Part shown: positions 46,003 to 54,086 of the stretch, piece after piece | Layout: every line of letters starts with the position of its first letter | How positions within the stretch are numbered: position 1 is the first letter of the stretch | From: Deltaproteobacteria bacterium | GTDB lineage: Bacteria > Myxococcota_A > Polyangia > JACPQR01 | Assembly (NCBI GenBank): GCA_016190375.1 | Contig: JACPQR010000052.1 | Location: 1 to 61,338, forward strand | Direction of reading: 5' to 3' | Length of the DNA: 61,338 bases | Translations under genes and position numbers: made by a program | The notes under the pieces: model-generated | What the model was told of the DNA's origin: nothing | The model's database searches: none | The model's input: only the letters and a program-made list of their open reading frames with translations

Positions 46003-46539
46003 ATGAGTGACCCGGGCGACGATCTAGCGGGCTTGCCCTCGGAGGAACTCGACAAGGACCGGCTGGCTCGGAGGGCGGAGGTCCTCCAGCGGCTCGCGGA
46101 TCAGCTCGCCTGCCAGCTCGAGGTAGAACGTCGGTCCAACGAGGAGCTGAGGTCGCTGGCGGGGGAAGCGGGCCGGAGCTGCCGCGCCGCCGACGAGGAG
46201 CGCGCGGCGACCCATCGGTTCATGACTTTCGCGGCCGTGGCGGTCTTCACGGCCGCGGCGGTCGCCATGCTGGTCGCGGAGCCATGGAGGTCGAGCGCGG
46301 TCTACCTCGACGGCCCTCCCGACCTTCGCCTCTCTGCCCCGATGGAGCTGGGCCCGGCCAAGGGCGGGATAGTGGGGTCCCCAGGGAGCGCAGCTCGCTG
46401 GGGTGCAATCGTTCCCTTCTCCGTGATCGACATCCCCAGGCCGGCGTGCGGCCTGTCCGGGCCGAAGCTCAGGATCTCGCAAGACCCCCTCTTCGAGTGC
46501 GACTCCGGCTCGGGCTGGGAGCTGACACGTGTTCCGTGA
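46003..46539 (+). CDS. Membrane protein with N-terminal coiled coil, function unknown
   Basis: 178 residues: an acidic helical/coiled-coil region (about 15-65, RRAEVLQRLADQLACQLEVE), one transmembrane helix (about 72-92), then an extracytoplasmic domain of about 85 residues with several cysteines. A GGAGGT lies 9 nt before ATG 46003. It is the first gene behind the operator-bearing promoter. The next gene overlaps its 3' end, and both have a coiled coil plus one helix, so they may form a complex. Family not recognised. Confidence 0.7.
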   Translation: MSDPGDDLAGLPSEELDKDRLARRAEVLQRLADQLACQLEVERRSNEELRSLAGEAGRSCRAADEERAATHRFMTFAAVAVFTAAAVAMLVAEPWRSSAVYLDGPPDLRLSAPMELGPAKGGIVGSPGSAARWGAIVPFSVIDIPRPACGLSGPKLRISQDPLFECDSGSGWELTRVP

Positions 46540-46774
46540 CGACCAGATAGCCGCGATCGCCCGCGTCGATGCGCTCGAGCGGGCCGTGGACCGGCTTCAG
46601 GTCGAGCTGTACTCCGAACGGGCCGAGAACGATCGGCTGCGCGTCAGCCTCCGGGTCGGCCGCGGCGCCCGGCGCCTCCGCCGCCGGTTCTTCTCGTCGC
46701 CTCTGGGCGCGGTCCTCGGGGGCGCGCTGGTCGGGCTGGCGGCCTCGACGGCGGCTCTGCTCCTGCTTTCCTGA
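46529..46774 (+). CDS. Small coiled-coil membrane protein
   Basis: 81 residues from GTG 46529. Residues 8-45 form a coiled coil (ARVDALERAVDRLQVELYSE). A basic RRLRRR stretch and a C-terminal transmembrane helix (GAVLGGALVGLAASTAALLL) follow. It overlaps the upstream gene by 11 nt. Its last 131 nt are antisense to the tail of rluB on the other strand. The clean helix and coil patterns favour a real gene. Confidence 0.6.
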   Translation: MFRDDQIAAIARVDALERAVDRLQVELYSERAENDRLRVSLRVGRGARRLRRRFFSSPLGAVLGGALVGLAASTAALLLLS

Positions 46775-47504
46775 GAACCTGCGGCGCTCCGTGGTCGCGC
46801 TTCAGGCGCGTGAGCTCCTTCTGCGTCAGCTCCCGGAACTCGCCCGGAGCGAGGCCCTCTGCGGTCAATCCCGCGAACTCGAGGCGCGTGAGGCGCTGCA
46901 CCGGGTGCCCCGTGGCCTCGCCCATCCGGTGGATCTGCCGGTTGCGGCCCTCGTGGATGGTCACTCGGAGCCACGTGGCGTTCTCGGTCTCTTCGAGCAC
47001 GGACACCTTGGCGGGCGCGGTGACTCCGTCCTCGAGCGTCACTCCCCTGCGCCACTTCTCGACGGTCTCGGGCCGCACGCTGCCGCGGAGCTTGACCGCG
47101 TACGTCCTCTCCACCGTGCGGCTCGGGTGCAGGACGGCGTTGGCAAGCTCTCCGTCGTTCGTGCAGAGGAGGACCCCGGCGGTCGAGTAGTCGAGCCTGC
47201 CGACCGGGAACACGCGCTCGGTCACGCCCCTCAGGAGCTCCCGGATCGTCGGTCGACCCTCGGGGTCGTGCAGGGTGGTGACGACACCGCGGGGCTTGTT
47301 CAAGAGGTAGTAGGCATGCCGCTCGACGTGGATGGGCCGCCCGTCCACGGTGATCTGGTCACGGCCGGCGTCGGCCTTCGAGCCGAGCTCGCGAACGACC
47401 TTGCCATTGACCCGCACACGGCCCGCGACGATCAGCTCCTCCGCGGCGCGGCGGGACGCGATGCCTGCCTGGGCGAGGATCTTCTGCAAGCGGTCTCGGG
47501 CCAT
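46644..47504 (-). CDS. RluB/RsuA-type 23S rRNA pseudouridine synthase
   Basis: 286 residues. An S4 domain (DRLQKILAQAGIASRRAAEE, 1-60) is followed by the catalytic domain with PVGRLDYSTAGVLLCTNDGE (catalytic Asp) and IHEGRNRQIHRM. After residue 240 comes a Pro/Arg/Gly-rich basic tail, as in other large RluB-type enzymes; it overlaps the small membrane protein gene on the other strand. Probably modifies the peptidyl-transferase region of 23S rRNA. It starts 5 nt after the stop of the upstream AgmX/PglI-type gene, in the same operon. Confidence 0.88.
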   Translation of the reverse strand: MARDRLQKILAQAGIASRRAAEELIVAGRVRVNGKVVRELGSKADAGRDQITVDGRPIHVERHAYYLLNKPRGVVTTLHDPEGRPTIRELLRGVTERVFPVGRLDYSTAGVLLCTNDGELANAVLHPSRTVERTYAVKLRGSVRPETVEKWRRGVTLEDGVTAPAKVSVLEETENATWLRVTIHEGRNRQIHRMGEATGHPVQRLTRLEFAGLTAEGLAPGEFRELTQKELTRLKRDHGAPQVLRKAGAEPPSRPPARPARPRGPRPEATRRTGGGGAGRRGRPGG

Positions 47505-47509
47505 GTCGT

Positions 47510-48130
47510 TCAGTCCAGCGTGACAGGATAGGCGACGGCCATCTCGCGGCCGTCGAAGGAAGGGAACCGGATCCGCGACACCACGCCACGGACGCAGGGA
47601 CCGAGGTCGCTCGTCGCGAGGGCTGGCGGCGGGCGCACCGTGACCGCGCCGACCTCGCCCGTGGGCCTGATCCTCAGGCCGATCGACATGCGCCCGTGCA
47701 CCGGATCCTCGCGGTCGGCCTGCGCCACGAGGATGCAGCGCCGGATGGCGCCGAAGCTCCGGCCCATCGTGGCCTCGATGGTCGTGTTGGAGAGCTGCCG
47801 CTCGCCGCCTTGCTCCATGTCGACCTGCTGAGGTCCGAGGTCCATGTCGTCGGAGATCTCCGGCTGGACCTCCGAACCGTCGGACCGCGCCGCGCTCCTG
47901 CGAGAGCCCCGGCGGTGGCCGCGGCGCCCGCGCGCCTTCGGCTCGACCGAGGCGACCGCTTCCCGATCGTCACCGGCCACGACGCATCTGCCGGCGGCGC
48001 AGGCCGTTCCGCGTCCGCACAACCCCGCGCAGGGCTCGTCCGTCGTCCCGTCGCGCAGGAAGAACCACGACACCGCCAGCGCCGCCGACGCCGCGATCGC
48101 GCTCGCGAACCCCGCAGCGAAGCCCTTCAC
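47510..48130 (-). CDS. AgmX/PglI C-terminal domain protein
   Basis: 206-residue protein with one N-terminal transmembrane helix (GFASAIAASAALAVSWFFL), a Cys-rich spacer (CAGLCGRGTACAAGRC), a basic-acidic linker, and a C-terminal domain (about 130-206) of AgmX/PglI type (RIRPTGEVGAVTVRPPPALA and RIRFPSFDGREMAVAYPVTL). Similar C-termini occur in myxobacterial gliding and social-motility proteins and behave like TonB C-termini. GTG 48130 overlaps the upstream stop by 3 nt. Confidence 0.72.
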   Translation of the reverse strand: MKGFAAGFASAIAASAALAVSWFFLRDGTTDEPCAGLCGRGTACAAGRCVVAGDDREAVASVEPKARGRRGHRRGSRRSAARSDGSEVQPEISDDMDLGPQQVDMEQGGERQLSNTTIEATMGRSFGAIRRCILVAQADREDPVHGRMSIGLRIRPTGEVGAVTVRPPPALATSDLGPCVRGVVSRIRFPSFDGREMAVAYPVTLD

Positions 48131-48624
48131 AGGTTTCCGGATTGCCGCTCGGCGTGGAGAAAGTCCCTGAGATCGCGCTGCAGCCGGCCCTCGACCTCCT
48201 GGATCGTCGGGCCGACCCCACCCGACTGCTCCGGGTTCGGGTCGTACCGGAAGTCGCCGTCCTCGAGGATGAGGACGTCGAAGGGCTGACCGTTCCCGGG
48301 ATCGGTCGCCGGCAGGACCCGGAGCTGGCCGGGCCGCGGCGCGGGCAGCGTGGACGCGAGGACCACGCGGTCGGCGTCGCTCACGTACTCGACGCCGATG
48401 CTCTTGCCGGCGACCGCGCAGTCGATCTCGAAGTCCCGATCGAGCCCGGTCACCCTGACCGCTCGGTTCTGCTGCCCCGACAGACCGTGCTCGCCCAGGA
48501 CCCCGGCGAACAGCTCGAGGAACCGCACCTCGTCCAGCGGCCGGGGCTCCTGGCGCTGGGAGGCTGGGGTCTGGGCTCCGCCGCAGGCGAGAAGCCCCAT
48601 CATCATCCACAAGGCCCGTCTCAT
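48127..48624 (-). CDS. Lipoprotein, function unknown
   Basis: 165 residues. The signal MRRALWMMMGLLACGG carries a likely lipidation cysteine at residue 14. The mature part mixes beta-type and charged residues (FEIDCAVAGKSIGVEYVSD; LILEDGDFRYDPN) with no family I recognise. ATG 48624 is used, with TACGAT 10 nt upstream and no Shine-Dalgarno sequence. It is the first gene of a three-gene operon ending in rluB. The upstream gap is shared with the divergent gene at 48726. Confidence 0.65.
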   Translation of the reverse strand: MRRALWMMMGLLACGGAQTPASQRQEPRPLDEVRFLELFAGVLGEHGLSGQQNRAVRVTGLDRDFEIDCAVAGKSIGVEYVSDADRVVLASTLPAPRPGQLRVLPATDPGNGQPFDVLILEDGDFRYDPNPEQSGGVGPTIQEVEGRLQRDLRDFLHAERQSGNL

Positions 48625-48688
48625 GACGGCGGCCATCGTACCTGCGCCGCTCGTTTGCGCCAGCATTTTGCACGGGTCGCCGTAATCC

Positions 48689-48717
48689 TTGAGATCGTGG
48701 CGCGCGGCCGATACGAT
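48689..48717 (+). promoter_or_regulatory. Promoter of the 48726 operon
   Basis: TTGAGA (48689-48694), 17-nt spacer, TACGAT (48712-48717), ending 8 nt before ATG 48726. Transcription would start at about the A of the ATG, so the mRNA should be leaderless. No Shine-Dalgarno sequence is present. Confidence 0.6.
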
Positions 48718-48725
48718 GCCGCGAA

Positions 48726-49241
48726 ATGCGCAGGGCGGTTCTGGCGAGTCTCGTGGCGCTCTGGCCGATCGCGGCGGGGGCCGAGCCCCAGATCCACGGC
48801 GCGGTCACGGCCGGCGGGGGCTACAGACCGGTGGCGCCCTTCGACGAGAAGGGTGCCTCGCCGTTCTTCGTGCAGACCGAGGTCGCGTTCGTGCTCGACC
48901 CGATCCAGCGGATCTCCCACGGCTTCTCCCTCGCCGTGCCCTGGGCGCTCGCCGACGGCGTCGTGGGGATCATGCCGAGCTACCTCCTCTTCAGGCGCCC
49001 GAATCTGGCCTGGGCTCACTACTTCCGCGTCGGGTACCAGATCGTGATGGCCCCGCCGACCGAGGGCGGATCGGTCGATCTGGCGAACGGCGTCGAGGTG
49101 GGGGCCGGGCTCATCTACTACTTGAGGGCCGGGCTGGGAATCGTCGTCGAGGCGGACGCCGACTATTTCGCCGGCGTGGACGACGCCCTGGTGGTAGGCG
49201 CCCACGGCGGCGTGGCCATCGGGTACGAGATCCTGCCATGA
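48726..49241 (+). CDS. Small outer-membrane beta-barrel-like protein
   Basis: 171 residues. A signal peptide (MRRAVLASLVALWPIAAGAE) is followed by alternating polar/hydrophobic strands with aromatic ends (AHYFRVGYQIVMAPP; VGAGLIYYLRAGLGIVVEAD) and a terminal GYEILP. Six to eight strands would suit a small outer-membrane barrel. The next gene overlaps its stop (ATGA). Function unknown. Confidence 0.7.
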   Translation: MRRAVLASLVALWPIAAGAEPQIHGAVTAGGGYRPVAPFDEKGASPFFVQTEVAFVLDPIQRISHGFSLAVPWALADGVVGIMPSYLLFRRPNLAWAHYFRVGYQIVMAPPTEGGSVDLANGVEVGAGLIYYLRAGLGIVVEADADYFAGVDDALVVGAHGGVAIGYEILP

Positions 49242-49624
49242 CGGCGAAGGCCCTTCGCGCGCTGGTCCTCGTCGCTCTTGCCGGCTTCATCGCCGCGCCG
49301 GTCCCCGGCGACGACCTGGGCTCGTGCTCCTCGAGCACGCTCCGGCCGGCCGACTCCTCGCAGCACTGCAAGGACCGTTATCGCACGCTCTGCGGAAAGG
49401 CCGCCCAGTGCGGGATGGACCACGGCGCCCCGTGCACCGAGGCCGCCGTGACCGAGGCTTGCGCGACGGCGTTCTGGCCTGACGACTGTCCCACGATCGC
49501 GGAGCGCGACGCGCTGCACTGCATCGAGCTGCTGGGGGAGATGCCCTGCGACGAGCTGGCCGACCCGGTCGAGCGCTCCAACGTGGAGTTCTGCGATTTC
49601 TGCGGCACGGGAGGAGCGGAGTGA
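49238..49624 (+). CDS. Secreted Cys-rich protein, function unknown
   Basis: 128 residues with an N-terminal signal peptide (ALRALVLVALAGFIAAPVPG). The mature protein has about ten cysteines in a pattern such as CKDRYRTLCGKAAQC and CIELLGEMPC, suggesting a disulfide-bonded helical domain. Start ATG 49238 overlaps the preceding stop, and its own stop overlaps the next GTG; the three genes make a tight unit. Family not known to me. Confidence 0.72.
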   Translation: MTAKALRALVLVALAGFIAAPVPGDDLGSCSSSTLRPADSSQHCKDRYRTLCGKAAQCGMDHGAPCTEAAVTEACATAFWPDDCPTIAERDALHCIELLGEMPCDELADPVERSNVEFCDFCGTGGAE

Positions 49625-50646
49625 GGCGCGCCCTTCCGGTGAGCCTGGCGCTCTGGATCTGCGGGTGCGCCGTCGTCGCCTCCCGCGGCGAGTACCGCAT
49701 CTACCGCAAGCTCGTGCTCGAGGACTCGCCCGACGAGCAGGTGAGGCTCGTGCATCGCCACGAGCGCGAGTATCCCGACGGCCTCCTCGCTTCGAAGGTA
49801 GCGCGGATCCGCCACCGGCTGGACGAGCGGATGTACATGGCGACGCGAAACGAGGCCGGGCTCGTGGCCTATCTGCGCGCGTTCCCCGACGGTGGGCACG
49901 CCACGTCCGCCGCGGCGCGCCTCGACCAGGCCAGGCGCATCCGGCTCGCCCGCGAAGCGGCCGAGCGTGCCCAGGAGGAGGCGGATCGGCGCGCCGCGCT
50001 CCAGGCCGAGCAGCAACGCCGCCGCTGGTTCCGCGGCGCCTTCCTCGGATGGGTGCAGATCCTCTCTCGCGTCTCGAGCTGGAACAGCCCGATGGAAGCC
50101 TTCCTCGCGGCCAACGAGGAGTTCTCCACCGTGTGGCGCGACGAGGGGACGGCGCCCGTCTGCCAGGGGGACGTCTGCACCCGGGAGTTCCCGCACGACT
50201 ACTACATCCGGCGGACGGCGCAGACGCGCATCGACCGTCAGGCGAGCTTCCTCTTGCGCGTGCACACGACCGGCGGGCTCGTCACCCGGATCGACGTCCT
50301 GATCAAGGGGCAGGGCTTCCTGGCCTGGCGCGAGCTCGAGGGGCAGAACGACATCGTTCCGGACGACCCCGAGCAGGTGGCCGACGCGAGGGAGCGCGCG
50401 AAGACTGCCCTCGCCGAGATGATCCAGACCGCGTTTCCGGGCGGTGCCCCTGCGGACGCGGCCGCCGAGCCCCCGGTAGGCGTCCTCTGGGCCTACGCGA
50501 GGGAGACCCTGCGCATCGAGCTCTTGTCGGCGCCCGAGGGCGCGCCGGAGCCTCCGGGCGACGGCCTGACGTTCGGCTACGCCCCGCCGCCGCCGCCCGA
50601 GCCGGCGCCGCCCGCACGGCGGCGGGGCCCGCGCTCGCGGCCGTGA
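49621..50646 (+). CDS. Lipoprotein with helical repeat region, function unknown
   Basis: 341 residues from GTG 49621. The signal MRRALPVSLALWICGC ends in a lipobox-like CGC. Residues 35-120 are helical, with TPR-like spacing (YPDGLLASKVARIRHRLDER), then a charged coil, then a beta-rich C-terminal domain with a Cys pair (CQGDVC) and a Pro-rich tail. It may bridge outer and inner envelope proteins. It belongs to the unit 48726-50646. Confidence 0.7.
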   Translation: MRRALPVSLALWICGCAVVASRGEYRIYRKLVLEDSPDEQVRLVHRHEREYPDGLLASKVARIRHRLDERMYMATRNEAGLVAYLRAFPDGGHATSAAARLDQARRIRLAREAAERAQEEADRRAALQAEQQRRRWFRGAFLGWVQILSRVSSWNSPMEAFLAANEEFSTVWRDEGTAPVCQGDVCTREFPHDYYIRRTAQTRIDRQASFLLRVHTTGGLVTRIDVLIKGQGFLAWRELEGQNDIVPDDPEQVADARERAKTALAEMIQTAFPGGAPADAAAEPPVGVLWAYARETLRIELLSAPEGAPEPPGDGLTFGYAPPPPPEPAPPARRRGPRSRP

Positions 50647-50672
50647 GGGGCTGCCGTGCTATCCTGCTCCGT

Positions 50673-51272
50673 GTGGATGCGATGGCCCTGTCAGCGGCGC
50701 TCGCGCGGGTGACGAGGTTCGTGGCGGCCGTGTCGACGGGCGTGCCGCGAGTGGACGAGGCGCTCCCTGCGCTTCGCCGGCTTCTCGAGGACGCGGGTGT
50801 GCATTTCAAGCTCGCCGGGGGCGTTGCGGTCATCCACCACGGCTACGTGCGAGCGACCGACGACCTCGACGTGCTCGTCGAGGCCGACGCGCTCGGCCGG
50901 ATTCGACCGTTGCTCGGGTCGTACGGCTTCTCCGCGGAGAGCGACTCGCGGCTTCGACACCTCGCGACCGGCGTCGGCGTGGACCTCCTCGTCGCCGGCC
51001 GGCCCCTGCCAAGGGCCGGGGCGGGGAGCTATCCATCTCCTGTCGAGGTAGGGGCGAGCCCCGGCGACTCGGCGATAGTGGACCTTCCCTCCCTCGTGAC
51101 GCTCAAGCTCCGAGCCGCGCGCCACCAGGATCTTGCCGACGTCGTCGCGCTCTTGAAGCCACTCGAAGACGTCGCGTACACGGTCCTCGAGTCTCAGGTG
51201 CCCGCCGAGCTCCGGCCGAGGCTGGCGGAGCTACGGCGCGACGCGCTCGAGGAGCTGTCCTGGTCGCGGTGA
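50673..51272 (+). CDS. Nucleotidyltransferase-fold protein
   Basis: 199 residues. A nucleotidyltransferase fold is suggested by FKLAGGVAVIHHGYVRATDD and LDVLVEA, which hold the G-G/S and D-x-D metal motif of AbiEii-like and related transferases. The C-terminal part (LPSLVTLKLRAARHQDLADV) contains the usual Lys/Arg and Asp positions. GTG 50673 is chosen because TATCCT lies 7 nt upstream and there is no Shine-Dalgarno sequence; ATG 50682 is the in-frame alternative. No antitoxin partner gene is adjacent. Substrate unknown. Confidence 0.75.
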   Translation: MDAMALSAALARVTRFVAAVSTGVPRVDEALPALRRLLEDAGVHFKLAGGVAVIHHGYVRATDDLDVLVEADALGRIRPLLGSYGFSAESDSRLRHLATGVGVDLLVAGRPLPRAGAGSYPSPVEVGASPGDSAIVDLPSLVTLKLRAARHQDLADVVALLKPLEDVAYTVLESQVPAELRPRLAELRRDALEELSWSR

Positions 51273-53087
51273 TCAGGAAGAGCGGCGCCGACCGACCGCG
51301 AGGGCGAGGCCGAACACAGCGAGGAGCGCGAGGCTGATGGGAGCCTGGCCGCCCGTCCTGCAGGCGCAGCCGGGGCTGCGGCCGCCGTCGTCGTCGCCGT
51401 CGCCGCCGTCCCCGTCCAGGCCCCCGTCCGCGTCCGCGTCGCCGTCGCCGCCGGTCGCGTCCGGGTCGACGTTGAACGAGGAGAAGCCGGGCTCGCTCTC
51501 CTCGATTCCGTCGGTCGCCGTGACCTGCCAGTAGTAGGCCTTGCCCGGCTCGAGGTCGAACGTCACCGTCCACTCGGTCGCGCCCTGGTCGCCCTCGGGG
51601 ACGTCGCCCGATTCGGCCGCCGCGACGAAGCCGACGTTGTCGGCGATCCGGAAGCTGTAGATGAGCGCGTCCCCGTCGGCGTCGGTGGCGTTTCGTGCGA
51701 TCAGCGTCGGCCGCGTGACGGCCACGGGCTCGTCGTCCAGCGTTGGGTAGGCGGCCTGCGGTGTGCTCGGGGGCGAGTTGGGTCTCACGTGCAGCGCGAG
51801 CTCTTGCGCCGCGACGCCCTCGTCGCCGTCGTCCACCTCCAGGGCGACCGCGAAGTCCTGGTCCGCCTGATCGTCGCGCGGGTCCCAGGCCACGAGGCCC
51901 TCGGGGCTCAGCGTGATCCCGACGGGGAAGTCCTCGTCATCCTCGTTCGTGAAGCGGAAGACCGGGGGATCGGCGGCGCCCGCCGGATCCTCGATCGTGA
52001 TCTGGTACTCGTAATGGCCGCCCGCGGTCGCGTTCAAGACCGGCTCGGAGGTGATGACCGGCGCGACGTTGAGGACGCGGATCGTCACGTCGCGCGTCAC
52101 CGTGTTGCCCTGGTCGTCCGAGGCCACGAGGCCCGCCGTGAGGTCGGCCGGACCGTCGACCTCGGTGGCGCAGATCTCGCCGTCGCCGCCGTCCGTCTCA
52201 TAGGTCTCGTCGTTGTCGAGGTCCCAGCCGAGCGTCACGGTGTCGCCCTCGCGATCCGTCGCCTCGGCGTGGAGCGCGACGCAGGAGCCCTCGTCGACCT
52301 CGTACGGTCCGCCGCTCCTGATCAGCGGTGCGCCGCCGAGCGAGAAGTTGCGCACCCCGTCGATCTCGATCCCGACCTCCGCGAGCGCCGGGTCCTCGAG
52401 GTCGACGGCGGACAGGACGTCCTCGTGCGCGGCTGCGCGCGAGGCCTGAGCGATCTCGAAGATCATGACGGCGGCGGTCTCTCCGGGGCCGACCGAGAAC
52501 ACGTAGGTCCAGTCGAGCTGGCCGCCGCTGTCGTTCATCGTGTCGGTCGTCACCTCGGCGCCGGGCTGGTAGAAGACGTGGCCGAGGCTCGGGTCCTCCA
52601 GGCTCCCGTCGTCGTCGTCCGTCTCGGCCCACGCGTCGTCCTCGTCGATCGTCTGGTCGCCCGACTCGGTGGCGACGATGTTGGTGCCCGAGTCCGAGCC
52701 CAGGTTGCAGGAGTAGGCGAGGGTCACCTCCACGGCCCCGTCGCCCTCGTTCCGGACCGTGTCGATGAAGCGCGCGTACGAAGGACCATCGGCGGGAACG
52801 AAGGCGAACCTCTGGACGACCAGGTCGCCGACGCTCATCTCGCCCGAGCGCAAGCCCCGGCCATCGTACCAGTCGTCGTCGAAGGCACCGCCCGGCGTCG
52901 AGAACGACGTGTCATTGACTCTGAGCGACATGCAGCCGTCCCAGCCGTCCTGCGGGAACGCGCCTTCCAGGGCGCCGCTCGACGAGCCGTAGAAGTCGAA
53001 CAGCGCGCCGTCCTCCGAGGTGAGATCGGGCTGGGCGGCGGCCATGGCCGGGACGAGGCAGGCCGAGAAGAGGACGATGGGCTTCAT
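51273..53087 (-). CDS. Secreted protein with MYXO-CTERM-like sorting tail
   Basis: 604 residues. A signal peptide ends near AAAQP. Beta-rich regions follow, including PKD/cadherin-like domains (SGGPYEVDEGSCVALHAEA; VFRFTNEDDEDFPVGITLSP). The C-terminus has a D/G-rich spacer, a Cys pair (GCACR), a hydrophobic helix (PISLALLAVFGLALAVG) and a basic end (RRRSS): the layout of MYXO-CTERM proteins, which are processed and anchored to the cell surface in Myxococcota. A GGAGGTT precedes ATG 53087. Surface adhesion is plausible. Confidence 0.85.
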   Translation of the reverse strand: MKPIVLFSACLVPAMAAAQPDLTSEDGALFDFYGSSSGALEGAFPQDGWDGCMSLRVNDTSFSTPGGAFDDDWYDGRGLRSGEMSVGDLVVQRFAFVPADGPSYARFIDTVRNEGDGAVEVTLAYSCNLGSDSGTNIVATESGDQTIDEDDAWAETDDDDGSLEDPSLGHVFYQPGAEVTTDTMNDSGGQLDWTYVFSVGPGETAAVMIFEIAQASRAAAHEDVLSAVDLEDPALAEVGIEIDGVRNFSLGGAPLIRSGGPYEVDEGSCVALHAEATDREGDTVTLGWDLDNDETYETDGGDGEICATEVDGPADLTAGLVASDDQGNTVTRDVTIRVLNVAPVITSEPVLNATAGGHYEYQITIEDPAGAADPPVFRFTNEDDEDFPVGITLSPEGLVAWDPRDDQADQDFAVALEVDDGDEGVAAQELALHVRPNSPPSTPQAAYPTLDDEPVAVTRPTLIARNATDADGDALIYSFRIADNVGFVAAAESGDVPEGDQGATEWTVTFDLEPGKAYYWQVTATDGIEESEPGFSSFNVDPDATGGDGDADADGGLDGDGGDGDDDGGRSPGCACRTGGQAPISLALLAVFGLALAVGRRRSS

Positions 53088-53258
53088 TCGACGAACCTCC
53101 ACGAAAAAGTCGAGCGGCACGAGCGTGCAGGATCCACGCCGACGACAGCAACCGGAAGTCATTGCGGATCGCCCGCTTCGGGCACTTTCCCGGTGCTCAC
53201 CAGGGGCTGAAGTCGCCAGCGGCCGGAGCCAGGTGGCTTGCGTGCTAGCCTTCCCTCG

Positions 53259-54086
53259 GTGTCGCCGATGGAGACGCTCGCGTCCGGGGTCCTTCTCGTG
53301 CCGCTGCGGACGCCCACCCTGCCGCCCGCGACGGCGACCAACTGCCTGATCGTCGGAGAACGCAGGGTCGCCGTGATCGAGCCGGCCACGCCATTCGATG
53401 ATCAGCGGCGGGTGCTGGACGGCCAGCTCGAGGGAAAGGAGGTCGTCGCGATCCTCCTCACCCACCACCATGCGGACCACGTGGGGTACGCGCCGGAGCT
53501 CCGCGAGCGGATCCGGGCGCCGATCCTCGCTCATCGCGAGACCGCCCGCCGCCTGCCCTTCCCCGTCGATCGGCCGATCGACGACGGCGCGGTGGTGGAG
53601 GTCGGCGACGGCCTGGCGCTCGAGGCCTTCTTCACGCCAGGCCACGCCCCGGGCCACCTCGTCTTCCTCGAGCGGCGGAGCCGCATCGCCTACGCGGGCG
53701 ACATGGTCGCGGGGACGGGCACGGTCCTCATCGACCCGAGGGACGGCGGCCACATGGGGCAGTACCTGGCCTCGCTCGAGCGACTCCGATCGATCGGGGC
53801 CAGCATGCTCGTACCCGCGCACGGGCCGGTGCTCCGGGATCCGGAGGCGATCGTGGAACAATACGTCCTGCACAGGCGGATGCGCGAGGGCAAGGTGCTC
53901 GCCGCGATTGGACGGGGCGCGACGCTGGGCGAGGTGCTCCGTGGGGCTTACGACGACACTCCGAAGCTCCTCTGGCCGCTCGCGCTCCGCTCCCTCGAGG
54001 CTCACCTCGAGCTGCTCGTCGAGGAGGGCCGGGTCCTTCGCGAGGGCGACTACGTCAGGCCCGTGGCGGTCCGCACCAGGTCGTAG
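53259..54086 (+). CDS. Metallo-beta-lactamase fold hydrolase
   Basis: 275-residue MBL-fold enzyme. The metal-binding motif is THHHADHVG, with later GHAPGHL, GDMVAG and PAHGPV histidines and aspartates. A C-terminal winged-helix-like part follows (about 200-260). Overall it resembles LACTB2-like or glyoxalase-II-like hydrolases. TAGCCT lies 7 nt before GTG 53259 and no Shine-Dalgarno sequence is seen; ATG 53268 is the alternative. It converges on the peptidase gene with a 37-nt overlap. Substrate unknown. Confidence 0.82.
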   Translation: MSPMETLASGVLLVPLRTPTLPPATATNCLIVGERRVAVIEPATPFDDQRRVLDGQLEGKEVVAILLTHHHADHVGYAPELRERIRAPILAHRETARRLPFPVDRPIDDGAVVEVGDGLALEAFFTPGHAPGHLVFLERRSRIAYAGDMVAGTGTVLIDPRDGGHMGQYLASLERLRSIGASMLVPAHGPVLRDPEAIVEQYVLHRRMREGKVLAAIGRGATLGEVLRGAYDDTPKLLWPLALRSLEAHLELLVEEGRVLREGDYVRPVAVRTRS

